Assembly (NCBI GenBank): GCA_003231955.1
Contig: QIKL01000058.1
Location: 1-33,915, forward strand
Source of the DNA: Candidatus Uhrbacteria bacterium
GTDB taxonomy: Bacteria > Patescibacteriota > Patescibacteriia > 2-12-FULL-60-25
Length of the DNA stretch: 33,915 nt
Direction: 5' to 3'
The notes below the pieces were generated by a model. That model was not told where the DNA came from. It searched no databases and saw nothing but the letters and a program-made list of their open reading frames with translations. This document shows positions 22,416-31,361 of the stretch, piece after piece. The position numbers and the translations under genes were made by a program. Numbering within the stretch: position 1 is the stretch's first letter; each line of letters begins with the position of its first letter.

Positions 22416-23620
22416 ACCATATCAACGATTACAAGCAGATTGTTGGGGGAGAGACGATTTTGCGCATCAAAAAGAAAGCAAAACGTCTTCGCGGCAAACA
22501 TATTGTGATGGTTAGTTCGACTCACCACGGTGGTGGTGTCGCAGAAATTCTTAATTCAATTATTTTTCTCTTTAATGATCTTGGAGTTGAATGCGGATGG
22601 CGAATTATTCATGGAACATCCGATTTCTTTAGCATAACAAAAAAACTTCATAACGATCTGCAAGGAGAGCATCTACCGTTAACCGATGTGGAACGGGAAC
22701 ATTACCTTGAGACGAATAAACGTTTTTGTGTCTTTACACATCTCCGTCATCACGATCTTGTTGTTGTGCACGACCCACAGCCTGCGCCGCTCGTTTTATG
22801 GGAAAAGAGTAGACGACAACCGTGGATCTGGCGTTGTCATTTGGACCTCTCGCATCCAGATTCGGATGCGTGGGCGTTTCTTCGTCCGATTGTTAACAAG
22901 TATAGTCGCGTTGTCGTTTCCCACGAAGGCTATAAGCAAGAGATCAAGCCACTGCAACGTATCATCCATCCAGCGATTGACCCTTTGTCCATAAAGAACA
23001 AACCATTGTCCCAAAAGGAAATGCATCAGATCTTAAAAGAATACGATATAGATTCAACGCGTCCATTCATCGCGCAGGTTTCGCGGTTTGACGCATGGAA
23101 AGATCCAGAAGGTGTCATCCGCGTTTTCGAGCGCGTGAAGCATAAAGTTTCGTGTGATCTTGTTCTCTTGGGAAATACGGCAAATGACGATCCAGAAGGT
23201 GTTGAAATGTACAATCGGATTAAAAGTCGTTATGGGCGACGAAAGAATATACATCTTCTTGTGGATGTGCCGAATGGTAATCGAGTTGTAAATACGATTC
23301 AAACCTTGGCGCAAGTAGTGATCCAAAAATCGATTCGTGAAGGATTTGGACTGACGGTTTCTGAAGCATTATACAAAGGAACGCCAGTCGTTGGTTCCAA
23401 TGTGGGTGGAATCCCATTACAGGTTATTGACAATGCGAGCGGATTTTTGCACGATCCCAGAGATGAACAGAGGTTTGCCGATAGCGTTATCAAACTCTTG
23501 AAAGATCGAAAATTGAGAACATCATTCGGTAAGCGTGGGAGCGAGTATATTCGTACGCACTTCCTTATGCCTCGTCTTATTGAGGACTGGTTAGATCTCT
23601 TTATCGAAGTATTGTGCTGA
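22412..23620 (+). CDS. treT: TreT-like trehalose glycosyl-transferring synthase (GT4)
   Basis: A 402-residue GT-B glycosyltransferase of family GT4, close to the trehalose synthase TreT group that reversibly joins NDP-glucose and glucose to trehalose. It begins with VMVSSTHHGGGVAEIL, the GGVAE loop typical of TreT/trehalose-phosphorylase proteins, and has HDPQPAPL, WRCHLDLSHPD, HPAIDPLS, VSRFDAWKDPEGV and the donor-binding IREGFGLTVSEALYKGTPVVGS with the EGFGLTVSE motif. Length is normal. The start overlaps the ROK gene stop by 4 nt. The pair suggests synthesis or breakdown of trehalose or a related disaccharide. Substrate specificity within GT4 is a homology inference. Confidence 0.82.
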   Translation: MNHINDYKQIVGGETILRIKKKAKRLRGKHIVMVSSTHHGGGVAEILNSIIFLFNDLGVECGWRIIHGTSDFFSITKKLHNDLQGEHLPLTDVEREHYLETNKRFCVFTHLRHHDLVVVHDPQPAPLVLWEKSRRQPWIWRCHLDLSHPDSDAWAFLRPIVNKYSRVVVSHEGYKQEIKPLQRIIHPAIDPLSIKNKPLSQKEMHQILKEYDIDSTRPFIAQVSRFDAWKDPEGVIRVFERVKHKVSCDLVLLGNTANDDPEGVEMYNRIKSRYGRRKNIHLLVDVPNGNRVVNTIQTLAQVVIQKSIREGFGLTVSEALYKGTPVVGSNVGGIPLQVIDNASGFLHDPRDEQRFADSVIKLLKDRKLRTSFGKRGSEYIRTHFLMPRLIEDWLDLFIEVLC

Positions 23621-23700
23621 AAGAAGAAAGAATAACGTATTCATTTTTAACGACAGAAACTAAGAAAAAGTAGTATAAGATAATCTTGTTGATTTCATTC

Positions 23701-24522
23701 ATGCAAAAACATTTCAAAAAAAGATCGCAATTGCATTCGAAAGCTTCGTCTGACGGATCAGTCGCGTCTAATGAATTCGTAAAGCATGCACTTTTTGTTC
23801 GTGATCTTAATGTTTTTTTTGGTGATCATCATGTTTTACAGGATGTTTCGTTCACCTTAAAAAGGGGTGAGACATTCGTGATCATCGGACCTAATGGATC
23901 AGGGAAGACGGTTTTGCTTAAATCGCTTTTACATCTAATTCCGTTTAGCGGTTCTGTCACATGGTCCCCAGACACACGGATCGGATACGTCCCGCAGAAA
24001 ATCGACGCGGATCGGCATCTCCCCATTAATCTAGAGAATTTATTGGGAGCAAAAGCTGCGATTCTTGGATGCTCACGCAAGGAAATTTTTTCTGTATCAG
24101 AGGATGTTGGTTTAGATGCTGAAACATTAAAAACACCTGTCGGCCATCTTTCTGGAGGAAATTTTCAAAAAGCGCTTATCGCGTTTGCACTCCTCGGCGA
24201 TCCCACAGTAATCATCTTTGATGAGCCGACGGCTTCCCTAGATGAGCTTGCTGAAGAGCATGTATACGATCTTATGGATGTACTGAGAAAGAAACGAGGG
24301 TTGACTATCGTTTTAGTCTCGCACGATTTGAGCCTTGTACCAGCTTTGGCGAATACAGTGCTTTGTCTCAACAAGGTTGCAATCTGCCTTGGTCCGCCGC
24401 AGGAGGCATTGACAAAGGAAATTTTTGCTAAATTGTATCAGGGACCGCACAAGTTTTATTCACACTCTTCGTCTCACCGTAAAATTTTGGACCAGAGACA
24501 CCATGATGATCATCTTGAATGA
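23701..24522 (+). CDS. Metal ABC transporter ATP-binding protein (ZnuC/MntB-like)
   Basis: A 273-residue ABC ATPase of the zinc/manganese uptake type. Walker A GPNGSGKT, Q-loop in YVPQK, signature LSGGNFQK, Walker B IIFDEPT and the switch His (SHD) are in order. The C-terminal tail is His-rich (HSSSHRK, HHDDH), as in several metal transporters. ATG 23701 begins the sensible protein, but two TTG codons at 23686 and 23689 are in frame and TATAAG ends 6 nt before the first, so a leaderless TTG start is possible. Its stop overlaps the permease start (ATGA). Confidence 0.88.
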   Translation: MQKHFKKRSQLHSKASSDGSVASNEFVKHALFVRDLNVFFGDHHVLQDVSFTLKRGETFVIIGPNGSGKTVLLKSLLHLIPFSGSVTWSPDTRIGYVPQKIDADRHLPINLENLLGAKAAILGCSRKEIFSVSEDVGLDAETLKTPVGHLSGGNFQKALIAFALLGDPTVIIFDEPTASLDELAEEHVYDLMDVLRKKRGLTIVLVSHDLSLVPALANTVLCLNKVAICLGPPQEALTKEIFAKLYQGPHKFYSHSSSHRKILDQRHHDDHLE

Positions 24523-25292
24523 GTATGGGACTGACCATTACACCTGCATTTCTTCTCGCTATATCCGCCGCTGTCGCAACGGGTATCATGGGCGCATTCG
24601 CACAAATGAAGAAAATGACGTTGGCGGGGGACACAATGTCACACATTGCTCTTCCTGGAATTGGAATCGCGATTTTGTGGAATATAGATCCATTGATCGG
24701 TGCCGCTGTCGCGCTCGCTATTGGCGCGATTTTTATTTGGAAACTCGAGAAGGCAACGGGGCTTTCGACAGAGACGATGATTGGTGTGATTTTTGCCTCA
24801 GCTCTTGCGTTAGGAACTCTTGTGACGCCATCTGAAGCGCTCATAGGAGCATTATTTGGCGGTACGGGTGCGGTATCTCTTATGACGCTTTTTACGTATG
24901 TCGCACTCTCCCTTCTCGTAATCGCGTATGCATGGATTGAACGAAATCGTTTAATCCTCACACTCTTTAACGCAGACCTCGCGAATGTGACTGGGGTCAA
25001 CGTAAGCCGTGTTAATTTTTTATTTTTGCTTGCATTTGCGCTCACACTTGTTCTTGGTCTTCGATTCCTAGGAGCGATTCTCGTTGGTGCACTTGTTATT
25101 ATCCCCGCAGCGATTGGCCGACAGCTTACAGAGACACTACCAAGCTTTCTTTTCATTTCCGCAGGTTCGAGTGTCCTTTCTGTTATTTTTGGTTATTGGA
25201 TTTCCGCAGTATATGGGTTTCAGCTCGGACCGACGGTCGTTCTCGCCGCCTCCGCGATATTTCTTGTGAGCTTACTTAAAAAAAGAATGTGA
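24519..25292 (+). CDS. Metal ABC transporter permease (ZnuB/MntC-like)
   Basis: A 257-residue polytopic ABC-3 family permease with about eight membrane segments. Conserved signatures include GAFAQMKKMTLAGDTMSHIALPG (the cytoplasmic loop that meets the ATPase) and RFLGAILVGALVIIPAA near the C-terminus. It is coupled to the ATPase gene by ATGA overlap. No substrate-binding ZnuA-type protein is encoded next to it, so metal preference cannot be told and the binding protein must lie elsewhere or be absent. Confidence 0.93.
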   Translation: MSMGLTITPAFLLAISAAVATGIMGAFAQMKKMTLAGDTMSHIALPGIGIAILWNIDPLIGAAVALAIGAIFIWKLEKATGLSTETMIGVIFASALALGTLVTPSEALIGALFGGTGAVSLMTLFTYVALSLLVIAYAWIERNRLILTLFNADLANVTGVNVSRVNFLFLLAFALTLVLGLRFLGAILVGALVIIPAAIGRQLTETLPSFLFISAGSSVLSVIFGYWISAVYGFQLGPTVVLAASAIFLVSLLKKRM

Positions 25293-25622
25293 GATATTCG
25301 TATATCTATCGGACTGTCTAAATTATTGCAGTTATTGATTGAAATACGCTTCGGTGCCGCAGTTTGCTTCCATCATTTTTCTATTCGATATTTTTTTGAT
25401 ACGTTTGATACGGGAGATATACCTGACGGTACAAGGGGGATCCTTTTTAGGAGGATGGAAGCGTTATTTCATTTGTTTAATAGGAATCAATTTTGTATAT
25501 GAGGCAGCTTGTCGTGAGGCATAGGTATGAAACCATATAAAACATGTCTATGAAGCCAATAATTTGGTTTTTTACATGACAAAACCATGACCCTGTGTTA
25601 GCTTTGACCGGTAACTCTATAT
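25293..25622. other. 330-base intergenic region
   Basis: No convincing gene, tRNA or hairpin is seen. Short open frames (25339-25524) have no plausible start or protein features. TTGACC at 25604 and TATATA at 25617 are too close together to be a promoter pair. The control region of the following exported protein must lie here. Confidence 0.4.
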
Positions 25623-26363
25623 ATGAAAAAAACTGTTTCTCTTCATCTCATAACCGCATCGGCGGTTTCGTTTGCAATAGTGTTAGGTCTTACGGTTATT
25701 CCTCTCCAAGTTTTCGCGAGCGCTCCTCCAGCGACGCGGTGCATAATGTCTAGAACTATCTCGATGCACAGGGTGGTCCAAGCGCATTTTGCGAGAGACA
25801 CAGCACAGTATACTAAGGTTGGTGCGGCACAAAAAGCGATCGCAAAGTATCGTATGGATCTGAACGAGGCGTGGACTGCCATGGAATTACCGTATTGCGG
25901 GTATGGTGCGTACGGAACGGCTTCTGCAATCAAATCTTATTGGAAGACAGTGGAGCGGGGTCGTGCGGCGTTTTTCTCGGCTGCAAGATCGTTCCATACT
26001 TCTAAAAGATCATTTCATCCGAAAAAGATTATTGTCACCGCTGCGATGATTTCTGCATCCGAACGTACCCCGGCGCGGCACGTGGCGCGTACGCATATTC
26101 GTGTATCGAGTATTTCGAATATCGTCATTCATAAAGGTTTGCATCGCGGTATACGATCCAGCGCAGTCAGGAATCTTCAACTTCTTTTAACATCTTATTT
26201 TGGTATTCCTCCTGATGGCAATCATGTGACTGGATACTTTGGTCCAGTGACAGAGGGCCTTGTTCTGAGGTTTCAGCTTAAACGTGGTGTGATCCCCACG
26301 GCGACCTCGCCTGGAGCTGGCATGGTCGGACCGTTGACCAGTGCAGCGTTAAATAAAATCTAA
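25623..26363 (+). CDS. Exported peptidoglycan-binding-domain protein
   Basis: A 246-residue exported protein. Residues 1-33 form a signal peptide (basic start, hydrophobic core, likely cleavage after VFASA). A helical, basic middle region rich in Arg, His and Ala follows. The C-terminal 70 residues are a PG_binding_1 repeat: LHRGIRSSAVRNLQLLLTSY, then GYFGPVTEGLVLRFQ and a closing VGPLTSAALNKI. The domain attaches proteins to peptidoglycan; no catalytic domain is visible, so it probably acts as a wall-associated structural or scaffold protein. It ends at a strong terminator and stands alone. Confidence 0.85.
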   Translation: MKKTVSLHLITASAVSFAIVLGLTVIPLQVFASAPPATRCIMSRTISMHRVVQAHFARDTAQYTKVGAAQKAIAKYRMDLNEAWTAMELPYCGYGAYGTASAIKSYWKTVERGRAAFFSAARSFHTSKRSFHPKKIIVTAAMISASERTPARHVARTHIRVSSISNIVIHKGLHRGIRSSAVRNLQLLLTSYFGIPPDGNHVTGYFGPVTEGLVLRFQLKRGVIPTATSPGAGMVGPLTSAALNKI

Positions 26364-26391
26364 AAGAAGGTCTTAGTTAGATAGAAGGCAG

Positions 26392-26423
26392 CGCCCGAGA
26401 CTGGACCAGTGTCGGGCGTTTTT
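26392..26423 (+). terminator. Rho-independent terminator
   Basis: CGCCCGA (26392-26398) pairs with TCGGGCG (26412-26418), with inner pairs ACT/AGT after a mismatch, followed by TTTTT (26419-26423). It ends the peptidoglycan-binding gene. Confidence 0.85.
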
Positions 26424-26526
26424 GTATCAGCGGATCCAGATTCCACACGGATGGTTGTATGCGAAACGAATGTTGGTCTGCTAGACTTCCTATGATTTTC
26501 ATTCTTGAAAGAATTAAAAGAATCGT

Positions 26527-27225
26527 ATGAGTCTACAAAGTCTTTTTGCTGTCGACAGTGCGGCTAGGACAGCATTTGCAGAAAAACTTATTGAAGATAG
26601 CGCTCCGAATACGGATTTTTATTTACTTCTTGTTTTGTCTATTCTCATTGTTGTTCCGGGGCTACTGCTTAATAATGTAGCGGTCGTGATTGGCGGGATG
26701 GTTGTTGCGCCGCTTCTCTCCCCGATTTTGAGTTTTGGAATGGGCGTCGTAACTGCGGATTTTCGGCTTCTCCGACGTGCGACACGAACGATTGTTTTTG
26801 CCGTCCTTCTTGCGATTCTTGCTGGGTTTATCATGTCTTTATTTTCAACGGGTCATGAGCTGAACGCGGAGATTACCTCCCGATCGTCCATGTCTATTGC
26901 CTATCTTGTCGTCGCGATTGCATCAGGCGCCGCTGCATCATTCGCTATTATTAAACCTACTCTTTCTGCGACTATCACTGGCATTGCCGTCTCCGTCTCC
27001 CTTTTGCCGCCCATTGCCGTCGTTGGGATTGGTCTTGCTTTTGGTGATTGGAGTTTGGCCGTACAGGCGTTGGCGCTTTTTTCTGTCAATTTTGTGGGAA
27101 TTGTTTTTTCATCGATTATTATTTTTTCGCTAAGCGGATTCTCCCGTCAAAAAAGGGCAGTAGAAAAGAAATTGGTTAAAGAGGAGAAACAACTGCAACA
27201 GCAACAAAAGCAGCACAAAGTTTGA
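26527..27225 (+). CDS. DUF389 membrane protein
   Basis: A 232-residue DUF389 (TIGR00341-type) membrane protein with about six hydrophobic segments. The family core LLLVLSILIVVPGLLLNN, VVIGGMVVAPLLSPILSFGMG and the later SVSLLPPIAVVGIGLAFG are all clear. The soluble C-terminal tail is Gln/Lys-rich (LQQQQKQHK). Some members carry a further cytoplasmic domain, which is missing here. Function is not established; transport has been suggested for the family. The GlcD-type gene follows after 21 nt and may share a transcript. Confidence 0.88.
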   Translation: MSLQSLFAVDSAARTAFAEKLIEDSAPNTDFYLLLVLSILIVVPGLLLNNVAVVIGGMVVAPLLSPILSFGMGVVTADFRLLRRATRTIVFAVLLAILAGFIMSLFSTGHELNAEITSRSSMSIAYLVVAIASGAAASFAIIKPTLSATITGIAVSVSLLPPIAVVGIGLAFGDWSLAVQALALFSVNFVGIVFSSIIIFSLSGFSRQKRAVEKKLVKEEKQLQQQQKQHKV

Positions 27226-27246
27226 GTAGAGGTTTCATTTCACGAC

Positions 27247-28932
27247 ATGGAGGAGTACGATTACAATCATATGACAATCGAAAAACGACAGGAACTGGAG
27301 CATGACATCAAAGCTTTTTTTAAAGGTGATGTTATGGATGACGCGAAGAGTATTGAAGATGCTAGCCGAGATGCAAGTATGTTTCAGGTCCGGCCGGAGC
27401 TGATTTTGTGTCCGAAAGACGTTAAAGACATTTGCGCGCTCGTTTCATTTGTTAGTAAACAGCGTCAGGAGGGGGAGGATGTTTCCATTACAGCTCGGAG
27501 TGCGGGAACGGACATGACAGGTGGACCGCTTACAACGTCGCTTGTACTCTCGATGACAAAGTATTTTCATCACATCAAGGAGATTGGTAAGGATTTTATC
27601 GTGACAGAACCGGGTGTGTATTATCGCGACTTTGAGAAAGATACACTTGCCCACGGTTTATTGCTTCCGTCGTACCCAGCATCACGCGAGATTTGCACGA
27701 TTGGTGGAATGGTGGCCAACAATTCTGGCGGAGAAAAGACACTGACATACGGAAAGACTGAAAAATTTATCCGGCGGATTAAGATGGTTATCCATGACGG
27801 AATAGAAGAAGTGTTTGAACCTCTGACCATGGCGGAACTGGAAGAAAAAAAGAAGAGGCAAGATGCGGTCGGGGAGATCTATCGTAAGATGTTTGATATT
27901 ATTGACGGGAATTATGATGAGATTATGGCCGCTAAGCCAAATGTTTCTAAGAATTCTGCAGGATACTATTTGTGGAATGTGTATGATAGGGAAAATGGGA
28001 TTTTTGATCTCACAAAGATGATTGTGGGTTCTCAGGGAACATTCGGTATTATAACTGAAGCAACACTTGGTCTCATCAAGCCGGAGCCGCATTCGCGCTT
28101 GCTCGTTATTCTCCTGCGGAATATTGGAGATGTTGCGAAAATTGCTAATCACATCCTCAAATACAAACCGGAAAGTTTTGAATCTTATGATGACCATACC
28201 TTCCGGGTCGCGCTTAAGTTCCTTCCTGATATCGCAAAGCGTCTTGGATCCGGTATAGTGAAGATCGCGTATGATTTTCTTCCAGAGTTTTGGATGGTTC
28301 TAACAGGTGGAGTGCCGAAGCTCATATTGATTGCGCAATTCACGGGAGAGACCGGAAAAGAAGCCGAGGCATTGGCACGGGAAGCTCAGAAGAGTCTTGT
28401 AATGTTCCATGTCAAGTCAAACGTGACGCATTCGGAGAAAGAAGGGGAGAAATATTGGATTATTCGTCGTGAGAGCTTTAGTCTGCTCCGCCATCATATG
28501 CACGGTTTGCGAACGGCGCCATTTATTGATGATTTTGTCGTGCGTCCAGAATATTTACCCGAATTTTTGCCGAGACTATATAAGATCCTTGATGCGACGA
28601 AGCTTCTCTTTACGATCGCTGGTCATGTTGGTGATGGGAATTTTCACATTATTCCTCTTATGGATTTTTCGAAACCTGGTGTTGGGCAGATCATTGAGGA
28701 CTTGTCAAAAAAAATCTATGCTCTGGTACTATCGTACCATGGGTCCATTACTGGAGAACATAATGACGGATTGATCAGGACGCCATTTCTCAAAGAGATG
28801 TATGGGGAAAGGATTTACGCGCTATTTGAGCAGACAAAAAAGATTTTTGATCCAGATGATATTTTTAATCCTGGAAAGAAGGTTGACGCTTCATTAAAAT
28901 ATGCTTTTGACCATCTTGATACCAAGATGTGA
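27247..28932 (+). CDS. FAD-linked oxidase/dehydrogenase (GlcD/D-lactate dehydrogenase type)
   Basis: A 561-residue FAD-binding dehydrogenase of the GlcD/vanillyl-alcohol oxidase-like family, acting on 2-hydroxy acids such as D-lactate or glycolate. The PCMH-type FAD domain shows ARSAGTDMTGG, ICTIGGMVANNSGGEKTLTYGKT and IVGSQGTFGIITEATL; the C-terminal domain has the metal/substrate-binding AGHVGDGNFHII and SITGEHNDGLIR. There is no iron-sulfur C-terminal domain, so electrons would pass to another acceptor. No membrane segment is seen. The exact substrate is not readable. A fermentative organism without a working ATP synthase might use it for lactate/pyruvate interconversion, but this is inference. 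Confidence 0.88.
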   Translation: MEEYDYNHMTIEKRQELEHDIKAFFKGDVMDDAKSIEDASRDASMFQVRPELILCPKDVKDICALVSFVSKQRQEGEDVSITARSAGTDMTGGPLTTSLVLSMTKYFHHIKEIGKDFIVTEPGVYYRDFEKDTLAHGLLLPSYPASREICTIGGMVANNSGGEKTLTYGKTEKFIRRIKMVIHDGIEEVFEPLTMAELEEKKKRQDAVGEIYRKMFDIIDGNYDEIMAAKPNVSKNSAGYYLWNVYDRENGIFDLTKMIVGSQGTFGIITEATLGLIKPEPHSRLLVILLRNIGDVAKIANHILKYKPESFESYDDHTFRVALKFLPDIAKRLGSGIVKIAYDFLPEFWMVLTGGVPKLILIAQFTGETGKEAEALAREAQKSLVMFHVKSNVTHSEKEGEKYWIIRRESFSLLRHHMHGLRTAPFIDDFVVRPEYLPEFLPRLYKILDATKLLFTIAGHVGDGNFHIIPLMDFSKPGVGQIIEDLSKKIYALVLSYHGSITGEHNDGLIRTPFLKEMYGERIYALFEQTKKIFDPDDIFNPGKKVDASLKYAFDHLDTKM

Positions 28933-28947
28933 GAGCAGATGAAGGAG

Positions 28948-28956
28948 TGGTACACT
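28948..28956 (+). promoter_or_regulatory. Extended -10 box before the ATP synthase relic
   Basis: TGGTACACT ends 6 nt before the ATG at 28963, identical to the box at 21557-21565. The promoter sequence survives although the operon behind it is dead. Confidence 0.55.
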
Positions 28957-28962
28957 TCTTTC

Positions 28963-29073
28963 ATGGATCAGAAAAATGAATTCATCAAGGTCGCCTATAC
29001 GATCTCGTTTGGACTTCAATTGGGGTTTTTGATTGCCATTCCGGTTGGGATTTTTCTCAAGTTGTCACCCTAA
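28963..29073 (+). pseudogene. AtpZ/AtpI-like fragment, start of the dead ATP synthase operon
   Basis: A 36-residue frame with one hydrophobic segment, containing SFGLQLGFLIAIPVGIF, then a stop at 29071-29073. This resembles the first membrane span of the AtpZ/AtpI proteins that open many ATP synthase operons. The second span and the genes for subunits a and c, and most of b, are not found. The remaining bases to 29276 carry only short broken frames. The identity is tentative on sequence alone but fits the order of the pieces behind it. Confidence 0.5.
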
Positions 29074-29276
29074 CTTTTGTGAATGGGAATCTGAATTTTT
29101 TTGATAAGCTTCTGAAAAATATTATGGCTCTGCCGCTTGTGACGCTTCAGGAAAGCGCCCCACGTATCTTTCGGGAGGTTGGGAGTTTTAGCGGAACGTA
29201 GTGCAAAAACACTGTGTGGCACTCAAAAGACGTAGATTATTGAAAAATTTCATCTGCCCCTTCCCTGTTCCTATGA

Positions 29277-29387
29277 AGGCAAAAAAAGAACGAGAAGCTG
29301 CTCGCTGGTTTTCGCTTAGAAATTTGGGGCGTGTTGCTTGAACACTACTTCGCGAAAGAATTGACGTATGACATCTCAAACGCCTAA
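29277..29387 (+). pseudogene. atpH: ATP synthase delta-subunit C-terminal remnant
   Basis: The frame from 29277 encodes KLLAGFRLEIWGVLLEH, corresponding to the C-terminal IGGfrl-x-g-x-x-D-S segment of the delta subunit, and stops at TAA 29385-29387. A TGA directly upstream (29274-29276) cuts it from the rest of the gene. Its end overlaps the start of the alpha remnant, as in intact atpH-atpA junctions. Confidence 0.65.
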
Positions 29388-29675
29388 ACTTCAAGAAATT
29401 GGGTGTGTGGTTGCCTTTTATTCGGGTGTAGGGAAGATCCGGGGTTTACCATTCGTCCAAATGCATGAAACATTGCAAACAGAAGATGGTGAAACGGTTG
29501 CGCTTGTCATTGGGTATGACGATGCGACGGTTGATGCACTTTTTTTGTGACCATGTCGATTTGGGGCAGGCGTTGTATCATATGGGGGAGATTATTTTTG
29601 TGCCCAGTGACGCAGCGAGTCAAAGGACGAGTCTTGGATACATTTGCTGCGCCGCGCGATGGGCGGGCCGTACTG
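29368..29675 (+). pseudogene. atpA: ATP synthase alpha-subunit N-terminal remnant, frameshifted
   Basis: ATG 29368 opens a 60-codon frame with EIGCVVAFYSGVGKIRGLPFVQMHE, matching the beta-barrel N-domain of the alpha subunit, ending at TGA 29548-29550. The homology continues in the next frame (LGQALYHMGEIIFVP) and then in a third frame as VKGRVLDTFAAPRDGRAVL (29619-29675), the GRVvdalG-PiDG motif. The nucleotide-binding domain, C-terminal domain and whole gamma gene are missing, because beta-like sequence begins within about ten bases. Confidence 0.85.
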
Positions 29676-29683
29676 CGCGCAAA

Positions 29684-30158
<475 letters not shown>

Positions 30159-30218
30159 GCTGGGTAAAAACGTTCTGGGGTTGCTTTTTATACTAAAAGA
30201 CGTAAAATATTGTTGATT

Positions 30219-31349
30219 ATGGCATCAGCGAACATTCAGCGCCTGCGTCAGCGCTTGCAGTATATCCTTAAAGATTCTGGAATTATTTTGAATGGCCCGA
30301 ATCCATGGGATCCACAGATTAAAAATGATCGTTTTTATGCACGTATTTTTGCAAATGGGTCGCTCGGTCTTGGTGAGTCTTATATGGATGGATGGTGGGA
30401 GTGTGACCGCATTGATGATCTTATCACACGAATTTTTCTCTATAATATCAAGTCCACATTCAAAATTAATCTTCCAGTAATTAAAGACGCAATTCGCGCG
30501 CGGATCATGAATCGTCAGAACAGGCAGCGCGCATATTACATCGGCGAGAAGCATTATGACATTGGGAATGATTTATATCAGGCGATGCTTGATGCGCGCA
30601 TGGTATACACATGTGGATATTGGAAGGATGCACAGGATCTCGACACCGCTCAGGAGAACAAACTTGATCTTGTCTGTCGTAAGATTGGTGTAAAACCTGG
30701 GCAGACCATTCTTGACATCGGCTGTGGATGGGGAAGTTTCGCTAAGTTCGCGGCAGAGCGTTATGGTGCGCATGTCACAGGGATCACTGTCTCAAAGGAG
30801 CAGGCTAAGCTCGCTGAAGATCGCTGTGCTGGCTTGCCCGTTACGATCCGTCTACAGGATTACCGCGATGTTAATGAGAAGTTTGATCATGTTATTTCAC
30901 TTGGGATGTTTGAGCACGTTGGTTATAAAAATTATCGGACGTATTTTAATGTTGCACGACGGTGTATTAAGGATGATGGATTTTTTCTTTTGCATACGAT
31001 TGGTGGGAACATTTCTACAACATCGACAGATCCATGGATTGAACGGTATATTTTTCCGAATTCAATGATTCCGTCGGTCAAACAGATCGCCGTGGCGGGG
31101 GAGGGGCTGTTTGTGATGGAGGATTGGCATAATTTTGGTTCGGATTATGATAAGACGCTTCTTGCTTGGTATCACAATGTTGAATCACATTGGAATGAGT
31201 TAGAAGATCATTATAATGATCGCTTTCATCGCATGTGGCGATTTTATCTCTTATGTTGTGCTGGAACGTTTCGTTCACGATTAAATCAGCTATGGGAGGT
31301 GGTATTTTCTCCTAATGGTGTACCTGGCGGATATGTTTCTATCCGATAG
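30219..31349 (+). CDS. cfa: Cyclopropane-fatty-acyl-phospholipid synthase family methyltransferase
   Basis: A 376-residue SAM-dependent enzyme of the CFA/mycolic-acid cyclopropane synthase family, which methylates the double bond of unsaturated phospholipid acyl chains. The N-terminal part has GLGESYMDGWWECDRIDDL; the Rossmann domain has the family's HYDIGNDLY, the SAM motif LDIGCGWGSFAKFAAE, GITVSKEQ and FEHVGYKNY. The conserved late block (around WYHN...RMWRFYL) is present. Length is normal. ATG 30219 is chosen over the TTG at 30210. CPR cells generally lack fatty-acid synthesis, so it would act on lipids obtained from elsewhere; this is general knowledge, not shown here. Confidence 0.93.
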   Translation: MASANIQRLRQRLQYILKDSGIILNGPNPWDPQIKNDRFYARIFANGSLGLGESYMDGWWECDRIDDLITRIFLYNIKSTFKINLPVIKDAIRARIMNRQNRQRAYYIGEKHYDIGNDLYQAMLDARMVYTCGYWKDAQDLDTAQENKLDLVCRKIGVKPGQTILDIGCGWGSFAKFAAERYGAHVTGITVSKEQAKLAEDRCAGLPVTIRLQDYRDVNEKFDHVISLGMFEHVGYKNYRTYFNVARRCIKDDGFFLLHTIGGNISTTSTDPWIERYIFPNSMIPSVKQIAVAGEGLFVMEDWHNFGSDYDKTLLAWYHNVESHWNELEDHYNDRFHRMWRFYLLCCAGTFRSRLNQLWEVVFSPNGVPGGYVSIR

Positions 31350-31361
31350 CTTGCATTTCAG

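Noticed and set aside
24425-25156. Long open frames overlapping the ABC permease gene on both strands (136 aa plus, 242 aa minus)
   Set aside because: They are shadows of the real permease gene, with biased composition and no family features.
25604-25622. TTGACC and TATATA before the exported peptidoglycan-binding protein as a promoter
   Set aside because: The spacing is far too short for a -35/-10 pair.
29074-29276. Possible subunit a or b remnant between the AtpZ-like fragment and the delta remnant
   Set aside because: A frame containing NFFDKLLKNIMALPL is open for about 45 codons, but I could not match it to any ATP synthase subunit.
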